This document shows, in pieces, positions 50,425-61,658 of a DNA stretch of 64,000 nucleotides (position 1 is its first letter; every line of letters starts with the position of its first letter). The notes beneath the pieces were generated by a model that worked only from the letters and a program-made list of their open reading frames with translations, was not told the DNA's origin and searched no databases. The translations under genes were made by a program, and so were the position numbers. The stretch is from Mayamaea pseudoterrestris (taxonomy: Eukaryota; Bacillariophyta; Bacillariophyceae; Sellaphorales; Sellaphoraceae): NCBI GenBank assembly GCA_027923505.1, contig BROI01000007.1, forward strand, positions 620,001 through 684,000, given 5' to 3'.

Positions 50425-50869
50425 CCTAATGGCTGAAAATGAATTATGATACGGATTGAAAGGAAGTAGGTGCGAGCAAGTGGGTGTTCTTCGCTCTTGT
50501 GGTTTGGCTACACCTCCAATTCTTCGTGCATCAATTAATTTGCAGATTCAACTATAAGCCACTATGTTTTATACACAAAGCTATAAGGTCCAGGCGTTGA
50601 TCGTGCTTGATTTATGTTAAAAGACTGGCAATGTGTTAGCTTGTTTAATGAGCGGCGCGCCACATCAAAATGTCTTTCATGATGTTGCGACGCAAAAATG
50701 TGACTTTTCACGATTCGTTTAGCTCGCATATCGTTGTGCAGCAGGGTATCGGTACTTCCATTTTCAAGTAAGGTAACGTAGGCTATACAACACCATGTAT
50801 CTATCAAAACGACTTTATTATAACATCATCAAAACATTAAACCAAATTGGGGCAGTCAAGCAATTCCTT
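50425..50869. promoter_or_regulatory. Intergenic, GPCR promoter side
   Basis: 445 bp with no coding signature. It probably includes the GPCR promoter and the 3' end of the neighbouring minus-strand frame. Confidence 0.3.
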
Positions 50870-51316
50870 TCAAGCAATCCGAACAGGCGCTGCTGGCCCA
50901 TCGCACGATTGAAGCTGCCTTTGCCGTTGTTCCTCCTCCTTCCATGCCAACTGCTTCTTGCTCCGTTCCAAAAGCAACCCTTCTTTTTGAGCCTGACAGC
51001 AAAGCTCGCCAAGTTGCATCTTCTTCTGCAAAGCACCCGCGAGCATGTTTATCTTGTGCGACCGCCGGAGCTGCATGTAGTTGGAGTGCGCCTGCCGATA
51101 CAGCAAGGCAAGATAGGTACTGACGGAGTGCCATGCATCCAGAAAGACTGTCAACGTAGCAGTCGTCACCATGGTGCAGCGCATGTACTCCTGCGAGCTT
51201 TTCATGACGGAAACGTGCTGCCCGTTTCGAAGCGAACTTGACAGTTGATTGAGAGAGGCTTGTGAAAGACCTTCACTGGCCAAGTAGCTGAGAACACTTT
51301 GTATGGATGCTTCCAT
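50870..51316 (-). CDS. Small unassigned helical protein
   Basis: 148 codons from ATG 51316. The frame is open upstream to 51475 without an ATG, so an upstream exon or earlier start is possible. It is alpha-helical, Gln/Ser/Leu-rich in the first half and charged with Gln/Lys/Glu in the last third (coiled-coil-like). No domain recognised; no clear signal. Confidence 0.45.
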   Translation of the reverse strand: MEASIQSVLSYLASEGLSQASLNQLSSSLRNGQHVSVMKSSQEYMRCTMVTTATLTVFLDAWHSVSTYLALLYRQAHSNYMQLRRSHKINMLAGALQKKMQLGELCCQAQKEGLLLERSKKQLAWKEEEQRQRQLQSCDGPAAPVRIA

Positions 51317-51479
51317 TTGAAAAAGAGCTTTTCTAGTTGCGACATAGTAGTCTATTCGATGCTGATCGGTGCTGCTTCGGTCGTTCTCGTCACGTGGTTG
51401 CTGTTCGGTTTTGCAGTGAAATAAGTGAGTAACGTGAATGGCGCAAGGCAAAATGCTGCAGGCAACTACAAGCACAATA

Positions 51480-52083
51480 TCACCCTTGCAATGTCAATTT
51501 GAGCTTTTTACAACACTCATTACTGTATCTGTTGTACTGGTAGACAGTGAACTTGGTGCACCTCTCGTGCCGAGTTCCGCAGTCGATTTGAACTGCTATG
51601 CAAGCACTTACTTCGAGGCTACCCGTCGAGTTCGACGGAGACAGTTGCTCCACCATCGTATAAGGTTTGTGATGATAATTGACAACAAGGCTCCTGCCAA
51701 AGAGTCGTAATAGGCAGCGGGATGCTGAGAGAACGAGCCGCGTTGACGGAAGGCGGAAGTGAGTGGAAGAAACGACGCGCAAAATTTGAAACTCCGTACG
51801 GGAGGCACAATGACCCAATCCGGTACTAACTATATTGCCCTAAATGACCAAGAAACAATTACTATCAGGCAAGATGTAGACTGTGAATTCGTTGACATTT
51901 GCCACACGAAGCGCGCCGCTTTGACGGAAACGGATCGTCAGCACGAGCAACAACCATCACCATGGCAACCGCAACGCTGGTGGTGCGTCCATGTGCTATC
52001 ATTCTACCGGTCGCCGAAAACGTATGCCTTAAGGAGCACTTTTTCAAGCTTTTACATACGTAATTAACGAACAATCGTTGAAT
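51480..52083. other. 0.6-kb intergenic region
   Basis: Frames here (plus strand 51759-52067; minus strand 51818-51480) have no family resemblance and poor-looking composition. It probably holds the promoter of the thylakoid protein gene. Confidence 0.3.
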
Positions 52084-52740
52084 ATGCGGCGTATCTCGTT
52101 CCTACTTCCTTTGATGTCATGCTCTGCCACCTTTGCGTTTTCCATAATATCGGAGAGCCGTGGAAGCAATGTGCAACGTGCTACACTTCAAGAGGCAAAG
52201 ACGCGACGCTCGTTCTTCGGAACCATTCCAGCCGCACTGGGCTTCCTTTCCGTTGCTGCTGCAACTACGAATGCACCCGCAAATGCAGCTCCGCCAATAG
52301 CAATCATTGCCGAAGAGCTTGGCTACTTTCCTGTGCAGAACAAGAAAGGAGAGGTTGTCTATGTTTCACAGCGAGTATCTCGCGAGTCATCAAAGCAAGC
52401 CATTGAACTGGCCAAGAAATTGTCGGAGCAAGGTGTCTACATGGCCGGCACATATTGGTGTCCTCATACGAGTCGGCAAAAGGAGCTGTTTGGAAGGGAG
52501 GCTTGGTCAATGATCAAATACGTCGAGTGCAGCCCAAAAGGATATGGAGCAGACCCAAAGTTTTGCGTTGCGCAAAACGTGGATGGCTACCCGACTTGGG
52601 TCTTTCCAGGCGGCAAGCAGGTCGGCGGCGAACGTCCATTGTCAGTACTGGCCAATGAAATTGGCTTCCAAGGATTTCGTGAGGAGCTTGAAAAGAACCT
52701 TCCGCCTGCAATGGGATCACAGGGTTGTTTGAGGAGTTAA
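52084..52740 (+). CDS. Thylakoid-lumen thioredoxin-like protein (LTO1/VKOR C-domain type)
   Basis: 218 residues from ATG 52084. The N-terminus MRRISFLLPLMSCSATFAFS is a signal peptide with an AFS site; then TRRSFFGTIPAALGFLSVAAATTNAPANA, a twin-arginine lumen-targeting sequence with an A-x-A cleavage site. The mature part has YWCPHTSRQKELFGREAW, CSPKGYGADPKFC and VDGYPTWVFPGGK, matching the thioredoxin-like domain fused to VKOR in plant LTO1 and cyanobacterial homologues, here standing alone. Such domains pass disulfides from VKOR to lumen proteins needed for photosystem II. The layered targeting fits a secondary plastid. Confidence 0.88.
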   Translation: MRRISFLLPLMSCSATFAFSIISESRGSNVQRATLQEAKTRRSFFGTIPAALGFLSVAAATTNAPANAAPPIAIIAEELGYFPVQNKKGEVVYVSQRVSRESSKQAIELAKKLSEQGVYMAGTYWCPHTSRQKELFGREAWSMIKYVECSPKGYGADPKFCVAQNVDGYPTWVFPGGKQVGGERPLSVLANEIGFQGFREELEKNLPPAMGSQGCLRS

Positions 52741-52942
52741 GTTAAATGTCGAAGATTACTTGCGCGTCAACTTGGACGAGCCCAGCTGGCCCTATTCCGC
52801 ACTCATGCTTGCGAGCGATCTGTTGCGTGTCTGTGCCCCACGAAACGGGCTATACGCGCTTGAAAAGTCGTTTATTTAGTTAAGTGTCATAAACCATGTA
52901 TTGCCTATTAGCAAGTTAGTGAAACGAGGCTTCGTTTACGAC

Positions 52943-52971
52943 CTCCATCCCGTCGAATTTCGGAAGCACGG
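52943..52971 (+). repeat. Left arm of 29-bp inverted repeat
   Basis: The sequence starting CTCCATCCCGTCGAATTTCG recurs as its exact reverse complement at 54304-54332. It has no coding explanation. Confidence 0.9.
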
Positions 52972-54303
52972 CCATGAGCACGGCCATACGTAGAACCTAG
53001 TACACTTCCTACACAGTCGGCGCCAACGGCTCATTCATCGGCAGTCGGCACACAAAATCATTCAAGGCGCACCATCACCATGGCGCTCATTCAACCTCTT
53101 ATTTTATCACAAACACCTTCCAACCATACCTTATATGCTAACAATACACACATGGCCATTATATAAGCTTTCTGTGAGGTTGCGACATCAGTTAGCTCCC
53201 GTGAGTGTTGCTGGAAGGGTAGCGATGCTTGAGGATGCTGCTCGACTGTCGTTGCTGCGCTGGTCCTAAAGGCATCCTTCAAGGCTACCATTTGCCAGCG
53301 CAATTCGGGAGGACACGCTTTAAAGCATAGCGAACCAATTGCAGCCTTGTAATGGTGTCCGCATGACCGCCTGGGAAGTCTTATATTGTCATTTGGTGAA
53401 GGCCAGTGACGACGAGACGACGACAAGCCTCTTGGTTGGCGCCGACTAAAGTGCATTCATAATAGACGCACGGACGTACAACCATGCTGCATGCATGGAG
53501 AGTACATGTTCGCACTTTGGCAGCTTTTTTTGCTGGGAGCAGAAGTAATTGGGCCGGTTTTGTCGGTGGTGCTTGGGGTTGGTCGACAAGCACAATCCAC
53601 CGGCACCTCCTTCCACCCGTCAATCACGAGCAATCATTGACAGCAACAAAGACAATGCCATCAAAATGACGCAAAGCACTCATTCAACAATCTGTTAAGT
53701 CAATATTGCGATGCGAGACTATGTTTGCATTCAATAGAGGAGACACCAGTGGAGGTGCTGGCTGCCGCTTGTTCAGCGCTTGCTCGCCACCCATCACCCA
53801 CGCCAAGGGACCAGTGGATGCGATTACTATGTGCCATCATCATTGAGGGACGCGAGATGCTGCATGTGTATAAGCTATAAGTCGGTTGCAACTTGTTTGG
53901 ACTACAAGAAAGGAGATTGAAGAGCTTCAAAAGGCAAGCAGCGGCGCGTGGCGCCAGGCACAACAGTCTGGCTGGCAACTTGCGGCGAATGGATCTCGAC
54001 TTAGCATACCTCTTTAGGATCTTGTATCTTATTAGCAAAACTATATACTCTGATCTTTGTTATTGTCACTAAATGGATCTTTACATGTCAATTGGTTATA
54101 GCATTGCGCTACAAAGGCTCCTTGCAGTATTACCGGTGGTTTACAGCCTGTATAACCTGAAACACACAAAAAAGGTTTAATATCATTAACACAACAACAA
54201 ACAGGGCCAGATAGCATGTACAATAATATAAACAAGAAATAGTACCGATTGTAGCTTATTTCAAGGTTTGATCCCGGAGGAAACGAAGTTTTTGATCCAC
54301 TGA

Positions 54304-54332
54304 CCGTGCTTCCGAAATTCGACGGGATGGAG
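54304..54332 (-). repeat. Right arm of 29-bp inverted repeat
   Basis: The exact reverse complement of 52943-52971, 1.33 kb apart. The copy lies about 280 bp upstream of the next gene. Confidence 0.9.
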
Positions 54333-54366
54333 CTCGTACATACTTTTGATTTGGAACAACAGTAAG

Positions 54367-54374
54367 TACCGGTA
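54367..54374. other. TACCGGTA palindrome
   Basis: An exact copy, 35 bp after the right arm of the inverted repeat and upstream of the gene at 54586. Confidence 0.4.
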
Positions 54375-54585
54375 CGATCAAGAACGCGAGCCGAGCTCCA
54401 ACGGCTCCAATGCGACATCTTCAAATTCGACGCGGCGCCGCCTTCGCACCGTCGCAGTCGTTGCCTCGTTGCAAACGACTTGACAAGGACCCGAAACAAA
54501 GCAAACGAAACAAACTGCCTTGGTCCGATTAAAACGACAACATACTCTTCAAGCTCAAGTTGCTGCGACAGCCGAGATAGCTGCA

Positions 54586-56236
54586 ATGACGAACCCGATG
54601 GCTTTCAACACAATCCGTCCCAACGGCGACATGTGCAGCACAGCATTGACAGTGAGTCCCTCCATTCTGCAGGCGCATGCCGCTGCTATCACCGCGTACG
54701 ACCCTGCACTAACTGCGACCAAAGTTTACATCAAGTCTTCGCCGAGCCGATTTTTGCTGCTTCCAAGGGACGTGAACGCGCCGGCAAATGATGTTGCATT
54801 CACACCAATGCATTCGCATCCGCATGGACGAAACAATGTGTCACCGACCACCTCCACTGCCAAGACACTGTTAGCATTCAGTGGACGAGCTAAAGTTCCG
54901 CATAGTCCATATTATTGCGACGGGAAAAAGACGTCGCCCATCAAACAAAATCGACTGCCTGATGGGTTGATTTTCCCATTCATCCAACAAAACCAGCAGC
55001 AGCTATCGTGCGCGTCACCTACGACACATGGTGATTCTAGCAAAACACGCATTGATGCAAGCAATAGCAAACTATTGTTTCCGGTTACTAACAGTCGCAA
55101 GTTACGTCGCAGCACTCGACCGAGTCGTTTCGGCGCGAGCGACAGTGACAATGATGCAGCAGCGTATCCCAACAAACTACGCCGCCTTGGTGAGCCGCTA
55201 GATAATAAGGTCGCGGAGAAGGCATGGCGCAGCTTGCGATCCGTTCGCCAAACTCGATCGAAGTCTCTAGCAATTCTAAATTCAAAATGTCCCGTCGATA
55301 AAGAACACATGACAAAGCAACTCGCAGCGACTGCGCTTGTCCCAGATGAGCCGCTGCACCCAGCGACAGCCATGAAGATCAAGACAGCGCTCCCAGAGTC
55401 TCCTTTGATCAAGGCCCTTTGCGCAATGAAACATGCCGCTTCGGCTGATGCTTGTGCCATGGAGGCAAGAACAAAGATATTGTGCGCGTCGGATCAAGCC
55501 AATGTGCGCCTACCATTCAAGCGAGCAGACGTCAAAAAGGCCTCTCTACCAGCTGTCAAAGTAGCATCGCCCACGTCCAAAACAATCGTAGAGGTCGTCA
55601 AGTATGTGTTGGCGCTTGGGGACAACCATGACCTTTACAAGAAATATGTGGTGCATGCCACGACAACTCATGTGACCGCCGCGGCGAACAGGCGAATCGT
55701 CAAGCCATCACGCAAGGGTGAGATCCCAGAAGGTTTTAGCTGGATGGACTACCCTCCTCTTGAGAATCTCCTACATTGTCAAATGACGCGATTCTATAGC
55801 ATTCAATCTGACAACGCCCGGACAACAAAGCAAATCCAATTCAATCAGGCCTTGACTGCCAATGTTCGTAAGGTGGCCGCAAAACATGGTTGGACGCTTC
55901 AAACTATGTCTGATGAAGATCTACGAAATCGCATCCGGTGCTACTATAAGGTACGTGGCGGTTCTTTTGTTTTGTCAGTCTGCTTGTTCCTCGCATCACG
56001 AGCATCATGGCGCTTGTTTCCGATTTGGAAACCATTCTGACCTCTTCATCTCGCTCCATGTCTAGACCCAAAAACAAAACACGAAGAAGCGACTTGAAAC
56101 ATTGCTTGCCCATGCCGATGGTGGAGCGCAAACCAATGCGCAGCAACGATTGCTCAATTTATGGTACGATTTCTCCAAGACGGAAAGTCAATGCGCGGAG
56201 CTCTTGCTCAAAGAGTTTGCTGCCATGTCGACATAG
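54586..56236 (+). CDS. Conserved stramenopile-type protein of unknown function
   Basis: Exons 54586-55950 and 56066-56236 (phase 0, GT-AG), 511 residues. The first 330 residues are low-complexity, Ser/Thr/Lys-rich. The C-terminal 150 hold a compact basic domain: PSRKGEIPEGFSWMDYPPLENLLHCQMTRFYSIQSD, VRKVAAKHGW, DLRNRIRCYYKTQKQNTKKRLETLL. This combination (LENLL...M..YY, then IRCYYKT.IQNAKKRL) recalls a multi-copy diatom protein family of unknown role; my memory of that family is not checked. No signal peptide; a nuclear regulatory role is only a guess. Confidence 0.75.
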
Positions 56237-56943
56237 TTGAAAGTACTGTTTGTGTATGTGGTTGGCTGGTTCGCGTATTTGTTCATTTGCCGATAGATGC
56301 TTTTGTGTGACGACTACGGAGTATCAAATCGACTATCGAATTTGTTTGCTTGGAAGATGAGTATAAGACAAATCCATTTGTCAAGAGATGAACCGATTTT
56401 ATCTGCTATCACGTAGGAGTAGCATAAACATTTTAAGCGATGATGCCGCTTATGCGTCTGTCGACGGTAGGCACAAGCTACTTAGGACTTCAGGTGCTTC
56501 AGCAATCAGCAACAATGGCTTCATCGGAAATCTACGTTCACCTAGCTAGTCTGCGTATCATACTCTCACTGAAAAGACCGACTGACGATACATTAAACTT
56601 TATGTGCGACTTACTCGTTATCACCGACAGCCGACGGATCTTGTGACGAACCAATCCTCATGGTCGTTCTTTTCTGGAGTCCTATGAAAAAGCAGCGTGA
56701 CAGGCCCAATGCGTTTCTCGGTCATTTTCGGAACTTTGTACTTACTGTCCCTGTGTGCCTTCGCTAGCACGATCAACAACCAGTCACGCGAAGACCGCGA
56801 TATGACCCTTTTTCGAAAGTTCACCCAACGCCTGATCTTCTCGCGCACTCGAGGTGCTCAATCTTGGTGGCGAAACCAGCGACATCAAGCCGCTCCAACT
56901 ATAGTTGACCTTCACTGTTTCATCAGACAGGAAAATAGTGAGC
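56237..56943. other. 0.7-kb intergenic region
   Basis: A frame from ATG 56709 to 57026 starts with a signal-peptide-like sequence (MRFSVIFGTLYLLSLCAFAS) but overlaps the M6 protease start in another frame. It is a possible small secreted protein; evidence is weak. The rest shows nothing. Confidence 0.3.
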
Positions 56944-58996
56944 ATGCTTCCAAGTTGGCTGTCTCCCTTGCTTTTGGTGGCAGCAGCAACTCCAACGGTC
57001 CTTTCACTTGCACCGATCCGTCATGACACATTAACTCCGGATCAATTGGCCAAGGTGCAAAACGATCAGCGACAATTGAACGAAACACTCAGTTTTCGAC
57101 CCAGATTCCTTCCACCAGAGCATTGTCGCAACTTGTCGGCCGAAGAATGCAAAAAGATTGATTTACAGCGCGGTCTACAAGACTTGGAGGCGACTGGTAA
57201 CCCAAGCATCGGCACCTTTCGCGTTCTGGTCTTGCTCGTTTACTTTCCGGAAAACGACCCAAGCATTTTGCCTTCCAAAGACTACTTTGATACCCTTTTC
57301 AATGGAGAAGGCGTTAGTGACGTGAATCCTGTTGGAAGCATCAAGGAATACTTACTCTACAATTCACTCGGACAGTATCAAGTCACCTTTGACGTACAAG
57401 ACTGGGCGCCGACAGACAAAGCGGCAAGCTCCTTTACTACTGGAACGGACCAAAATACGGGTCAGCAGGTTCAGTCGGGTCGATGGAGTACGAACTTGCC
57501 GCTGCAGGGCGTATTTTCACCCGTATTGACAAGCATGGAGACTGCAGGCTTTGACTTTAGCCCATACGACTCGGATGGTGACTCCAAGTTTGACCATTTG
57601 CATATCATTCACTCTGGATATCCAGCGGAGAATGGTGCACAGGAGTGTACGCCGCCGGCGGAAAACATGATTTGGTCGCAAGGTAGTCCTTCCTCGCCAC
57701 CAGGTGGATATGCGACGGAAAGTGGAATAACAGTGGGCGGCTACACGATCAGCAGCGCCTGGACGTTTGATGTTTGCCAAAACACACCAACCACCATGGC
57801 AGTGGCCACACACGAGTATATTCATGGCTTTGATGTCAAGGATGTTTATGACACGGACTACACGGAAAGTGTGATCGGGACGGGCGGTTTGGGTGCGTTT
57901 GATACCATGGCGTTCGCGTACGGATGGAACGCTGACGGTGCTCGACCAACCATGTTGAGTCCATTTTCTAAAATGGAATGCAACTGGTTGACGCCATTGG
58001 TCATTAGCGAGGATGGTTTATACGCGATTCAACCGGCCGAGTTGTCCGGACAGGTACGTTGCCACTCGTTGCTCGCCAGCCTCGTGCGTGGTCTATCTCA
58101 CAGATCGCAATCTTGTTGACCCATCAGATTTACGTCATCACTGATCCGTTTCCGGATAAGGAATATTTAATAATCGAAATGCGGTATGGTATCAAGTGGG
58201 ACGAAGACATGACTGGGCACGGCATTGTTATTTACCATGTGGACAATCTTGCTGGTGACGACAATCTCATCCAAAGTACCCGAGGGTATCCAGGGCATCC
58301 GAATTGGCCGGCTGAGCACTACCGCGTCTCTGTTCTCCAAGCGGATGGCAACTATGATATCGAACAAATGGTCAATACTGGTGACGAGACGGATTTCTGG
58401 GTAATTGGTAGTTCTGTAAGTATACACACAAACGCGTGAGTTGCGGAAGCTACCAATTGTTTCGAGTCGACGTCTCACATCAATGTTGCAAAAAAAATCT
58501 ACAGCTCGGCCCAGGCCCTGATACTTGGCCCAATACGGATTCTTACCAAGGGGGCATACAAACGCAGACTGGCATTACCATTACGGTAACATCACGGACT
58601 TCGTACATTATGCAATTTGAAGTTTCTGGTATCAGCTCGAGTCGACGTCTCTCGGATACCTCGACGGCATCCGGGTCGGATAAGCTTACATTGCAGGGGT
58701 ATATACCATACGGCAGTGCCACTCTTGCTACGGAGGAACAAATGCAAGAATTTAAAAGTCCGCGTCCCACCGCTGAGGACCTCTATCGCATGTATCAGAA
58801 TGAAGGCCCAGCTATTCCTTTCGATCTTGAAAGGGATTACTTGAAAAACAATGTGCGAGGAAGTTCAAATGCGAACGATGCCGGCAGCAGTAACACTGGT
58901 GGCAGCAATGCAGGGGCATCGGGTGCCTCATCACCACTAACCGTGTTGGCAGCGACAGTGTTTGGGCTTTTATCAATGACCCTCGCCGGTTGGTAG
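56944..58996 (+). CDS. M6-family secreted metalloprotease, probably GPI-anchored
   Basis: Three exons: 56944-58053, 58128-58415 and 58505-58996, all phase 0 with GT-AG borders, 629 residues. A signal peptide (LPSWLSPLLLVAAATPTVLS) is followed by a propeptide, then the catalytic domain with HEYIHGFDVKD, the HExxH zinc motif of M6 (immune-inhibitor-A-like) peptidases, and GGLGAFDTMAF. The tail has a Ser/Gly/Asn-rich linker and a hydrophobic C-terminus ending at the last residue, a GPI-attachment pattern. It would act at the cell surface. M6 enzymes are best known from bacteria but occur in algae; source by ancient transfer is possible. Confidence 0.9.
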
Positions 58997-59175
58997 CGAC
59001 CGGTTAATAATAGAGTAATGCATATTAGTATATTTAGCAATTAATAATGAAGAAGAAAATCCCAGATGCGCTGCGAACGTAAACTTGCTGGGAGCGTGGG
59101 TGAAGCGATCAATCTTTGCAGGCCTCTGAGTTGGAAACCTGTGCAAAAACAAACTGCGCGAGACACGTTTTGAAC

Positions 59176-59183
59176 TACCGGTA
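59176..59183. other. TACCGGTA palindrome
   Basis: An exact intergenic copy between the M6 protease and the next minus-strand gene. Confidence 0.4.
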
Positions 59184-59216
59184 GATCAACCTCCACTTGA
59201 GAAACGTTACAATTCT

Positions 59217-60848
59217 TCAATCGTAGTCAATCACGTCATCAATGCTAATCAAATTGCTGCTTTCTTCTCCTCGCCTGTCGTCATCCACTGCCGTGGCCAT
59301 TTCATCAACAGCGTCAGTTCCCAATACTCCCCAATCCTGCGGCGGCAGTGGAAGGACTGGATCGCACGAACGATCCAACAGGTAGTACGCCTGCTGCAAC
59401 AGATTGAGTGCGCGCTCGAAATCTTCGCGTGAGCAACGACCCGTCATCAACCCAGCTGGCCTGACAACGTCCAAGCAGCGACCAAGCGACATTAACGCTC
59501 CCTCGAGCACAACGTCTAGTGTTGCATCCTGTGGCCGCATGGCTTTTCGAATGCTTTGCAATGTCGGCTCCGTCTGATACAAGCCCTCCATGTCGGCCAA
59601 AATGCTGTTGCGGACAGCCACTAGCACCTTGTAATTGTCGGCTTGAAAGAACTCGCGATCGTTAATGACTCCACGCAGATTCGACAAGACAGGAACCAAG
59701 TCTTGGGCACTTTTGTATGTCTTTCCTGCTAACGCACGAACCGGATCGTTAAAGTTCGTGGACGTGACCGTGTAGAAGAATGACCAGCTTGTAGTCGTTG
59801 ATGAGCCGGCGAGCTGGGTGAGGGCGCGAAGAGCACTTTGGTTGGGCGACCGCACATGAATATCATTCAGCTGACAAAGCTGATACTCGGAGGAAAAGAA
59901 GGAAAAGTGAATGGACAGCTTTTTGCGAAAGTTCTTGGCAGACTCTTGATCGATGTCAACTCGTGTTTCCTCGTTCACCATGGCTTCAATCCACTGCGGC
60001 TTGCAATGTGTTTGTATATACTGAACGACTTCTTGTAGCGCCTTTTGGTCAATGGAGTGATGCTCGAGACGAATTTCGGTTCGTCGTAGTTGCAGTCCGA
60101 CCGACTTGCACAAGTGTCGAAAGTAGAGGTAGCTTCCATCCGCGTCCGCCACCAAGTTCTTTCCACCGTCGTCGCCACTCCTTGGTCCGACAAAGACAAT
60201 GAGATCGGGCTCATAGTCTTCCTCCACCATTCTCTTGACGAGACATTGTATGCGAGCAGCACCTTCTATGGATATACAATCGTCTGACAGTGCCTTGGCA
60301 AGCAAAACGGCAACATCGCGCTTGTGCGAGGTGTTTGGCCTGGGCGTTTTCAGGTTGTGCTTCTGGACAGACCTTAAGGAGTCGCCAGGTCGTCGAAAGA
60401 CTTCAAATTTTGAAATGCGGGCTAGCTCTCGATCAAGCTCGGCCATTAACTGTCGAACTGTTTTGAGTTTCGGTTTCGTCGAATCCAAACCTTCATTCGT
60501 TTTGGATGCAATGTAGGCGCGGGTTGCTGCTTGCTTTAGGCGCTTGACAACACTTTCCTTGTTACTGATAGTTGCAGTTGCCGTCGCAGATGTTTCATTG
60601 TTACGTTTTCGAGGAATCTGCTTCTTCTTTAAATCCGAGGATGACGTTGCTAATTGTATTGTTTTCAAATGATGATGTCGTCGAGTTGTTAAATCCAATC
60701 GACTCGGCGAAAAGGAATCAATGAAGAGAGTCAAACAGCTTGATATAATTACTATATGGACTAGGCGCCAAGTTATGCATGATTTTGAAAGATTTATCGA
60801 TAAAGAAAAGGTTGTCATGGCGGATTTTGACGGTGATTTGAAACTCAT
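59217..60848 (-). CDS. Plastid-directed protein of unknown function
   Basis: 543 codons, one exon. The N-terminus (from ATG 60848, or 60818) has a hydrophobic segment then DSFSPSRLD, a likely ASAFAP-type site. Residues 200-460 read like a conserved enzyme fold (LIVFVGPRSGDDGG, SYLYFRHLCKSVG, IHVRSPNQSALRAL, LRGVINDREFFQADNY, LGRCLDVVRPAGL); these pieces resemble DUF218/YdcF-like proteins in a general way but I would not assign it. The C-terminus is acidic. Confidence 0.75.
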   Translation of the reverse strand: MSFKSPSKSAMTTFSLSINLSKSCITWRLVHIVIISSCLTLFIDSFSPSRLDLTTRRHHHLKTIQLATSSSDLKKKQIPRKRNNETSATATATISNKESVVKRLKQAATRAYIASKTNEGLDSTKPKLKTVRQLMAELDRELARISKFEVFRRPGDSLRSVQKHNLKTPRPNTSHKRDVAVLLAKALSDDCISIEGAARIQCLVKRMVEEDYEPDLIVFVGPRSGDDGGKNLVADADGSYLYFRHLCKSVGLQLRRTEIRLEHHSIDQKALQEVVQYIQTHCKPQWIEAMVNEETRVDIDQESAKNFRKKLSIHFSFFSSEYQLCQLNDIHVRSPNQSALRALTQLAGSSTTTSWSFFYTVTSTNFNDPVRALAGKTYKSAQDLVPVLSNLRGVINDREFFQADNYKVLVAVRNSILADMEGLYQTEPTLQSIRKAMRPQDATLDVVLEGALMSLGRCLDVVRPAGLMTGRCSREDFERALNLLQQAYYLLDRSCDPVLPLPPQDWGVLGTDAVDEMATAVDDDRRGEESSNLISIDDVIDYD

Positions 60849-61091
60849 CGTCCATGGTCGACAAGCCCGTCAATTACTCCTCCGCGTCTCATTTGTCATG
60901 TCAAGCAACCGTTCGCCATCATCTTGAGAACGCCAAAAATAGCCAATCAGTGGCGTCCAATTTCATTGCAATTCGGGGTCGTCCCTGACCCCCGGAATGC
61001 TTTTTGGATTCCACTTCAACGAGCCCGCCATGGAATTTTCTTGTCCATTCGCATGAAGCTTTTTCATCATTGACTACCGACTACATCATAC

Positions 61092-61658
61092 ATGAACATG
61101 CATTCACAACGAATAGTATTCAGTTTGATAATACTAGCTGCAGCAGCAACGGAGGCACTGCAGCTGCGACCAGTGGCTTCCAAATTCGAATCGACAAGAT
61201 GTCTCTTTGCAACGAACCGTCGGCTGCATCCACAAATCACTTTGCCACAACAACCACTGCGCATGTCGACGGAGGATGTTTCGCCCGACAATGATGTTCA
61301 ACCACTGGCATTACCAGAGAACAGTGAAACGAGCGTTATCAGTAACGACGACGACATTGCGCTGGATGAAACAAGGCAAGCTAGAACGAGCAATTCACAG
61401 GGAGCTCCATCGGGCGGCGTGGCGCGAACGTTGCTGCTTGCCGCGCCACTCTTTTTCAAGTTTGTCATTGTCCTATGCATCAAGTTTTTAACCGATTTGG
61501 TGGTATTTCCGCTTCTATTCTTGTATCGCATGGCGCGGCTGGTCAAGCGAAAAATATTGAAAGCAGTCTTTCCGAATGACGACAAGGCAAAGAATGGATT
61601 GAATGGTCGCGTCAATGGAGCGACTGGCTCTAGCAGTGAGAGCAACACATCACCTTGA
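61092..61658 (+). CDS. Unassigned membrane protein, possibly plastid
   Basis: 188 codons. An N-terminal signal peptide (IVFSLIILAAAATEALQLRPV) is followed by a Ser/Asp-rich part and one strong hydrophobic segment (about 112-145, LLLAAPLFFKFVIVLCIKFLTDLVVFPLLFLYRM), possibly two helices, then a basic Lys-rich stretch and a Ser/Asn-rich tail. No known domain. It is divergent from the gene at 59217-60848, with about 240 bp between. Confidence 0.65.
   Translation: MNMHSQRIVFSLIILAAAATEALQLRPVASKFESTRCLFATNRRLHPQITLPQQPLRMSTEDVSPDNDVQPLALPENSETSVISNDDDIALDETRQARTSNSQGAPSGGVARTLLLAAPLFFKFVIVLCIKFLTDLVVFPLLFLYRMARLVKRKILKAVFPNDDKAKNGLNGRVNGATGSSSESNTSP

Larger units (their letters stand above)
52741..54585. 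other. 1.8-kb region with inverted repeat, no secure gene
   Basis: A short frame at 52749-52883 right after the stop (NVEDYLRVNLDEP...) looks protein-like but lacks a start. A minus-strand frame from ATG 53291 to 53091 (66 codons) has one possible membrane helix. Otherwise low coding signal. A 29-bp inverted repeat (52943-52971 and 54304-54332) brackets 1.3 kb. Confidence 0.35.

Noticed and set aside
53091-54038. Several 60-120 codon minus-strand frames
   Set aside because: No start context, family resemblance or codon bias; one short frame (53291-53091) is kept only as a mention.
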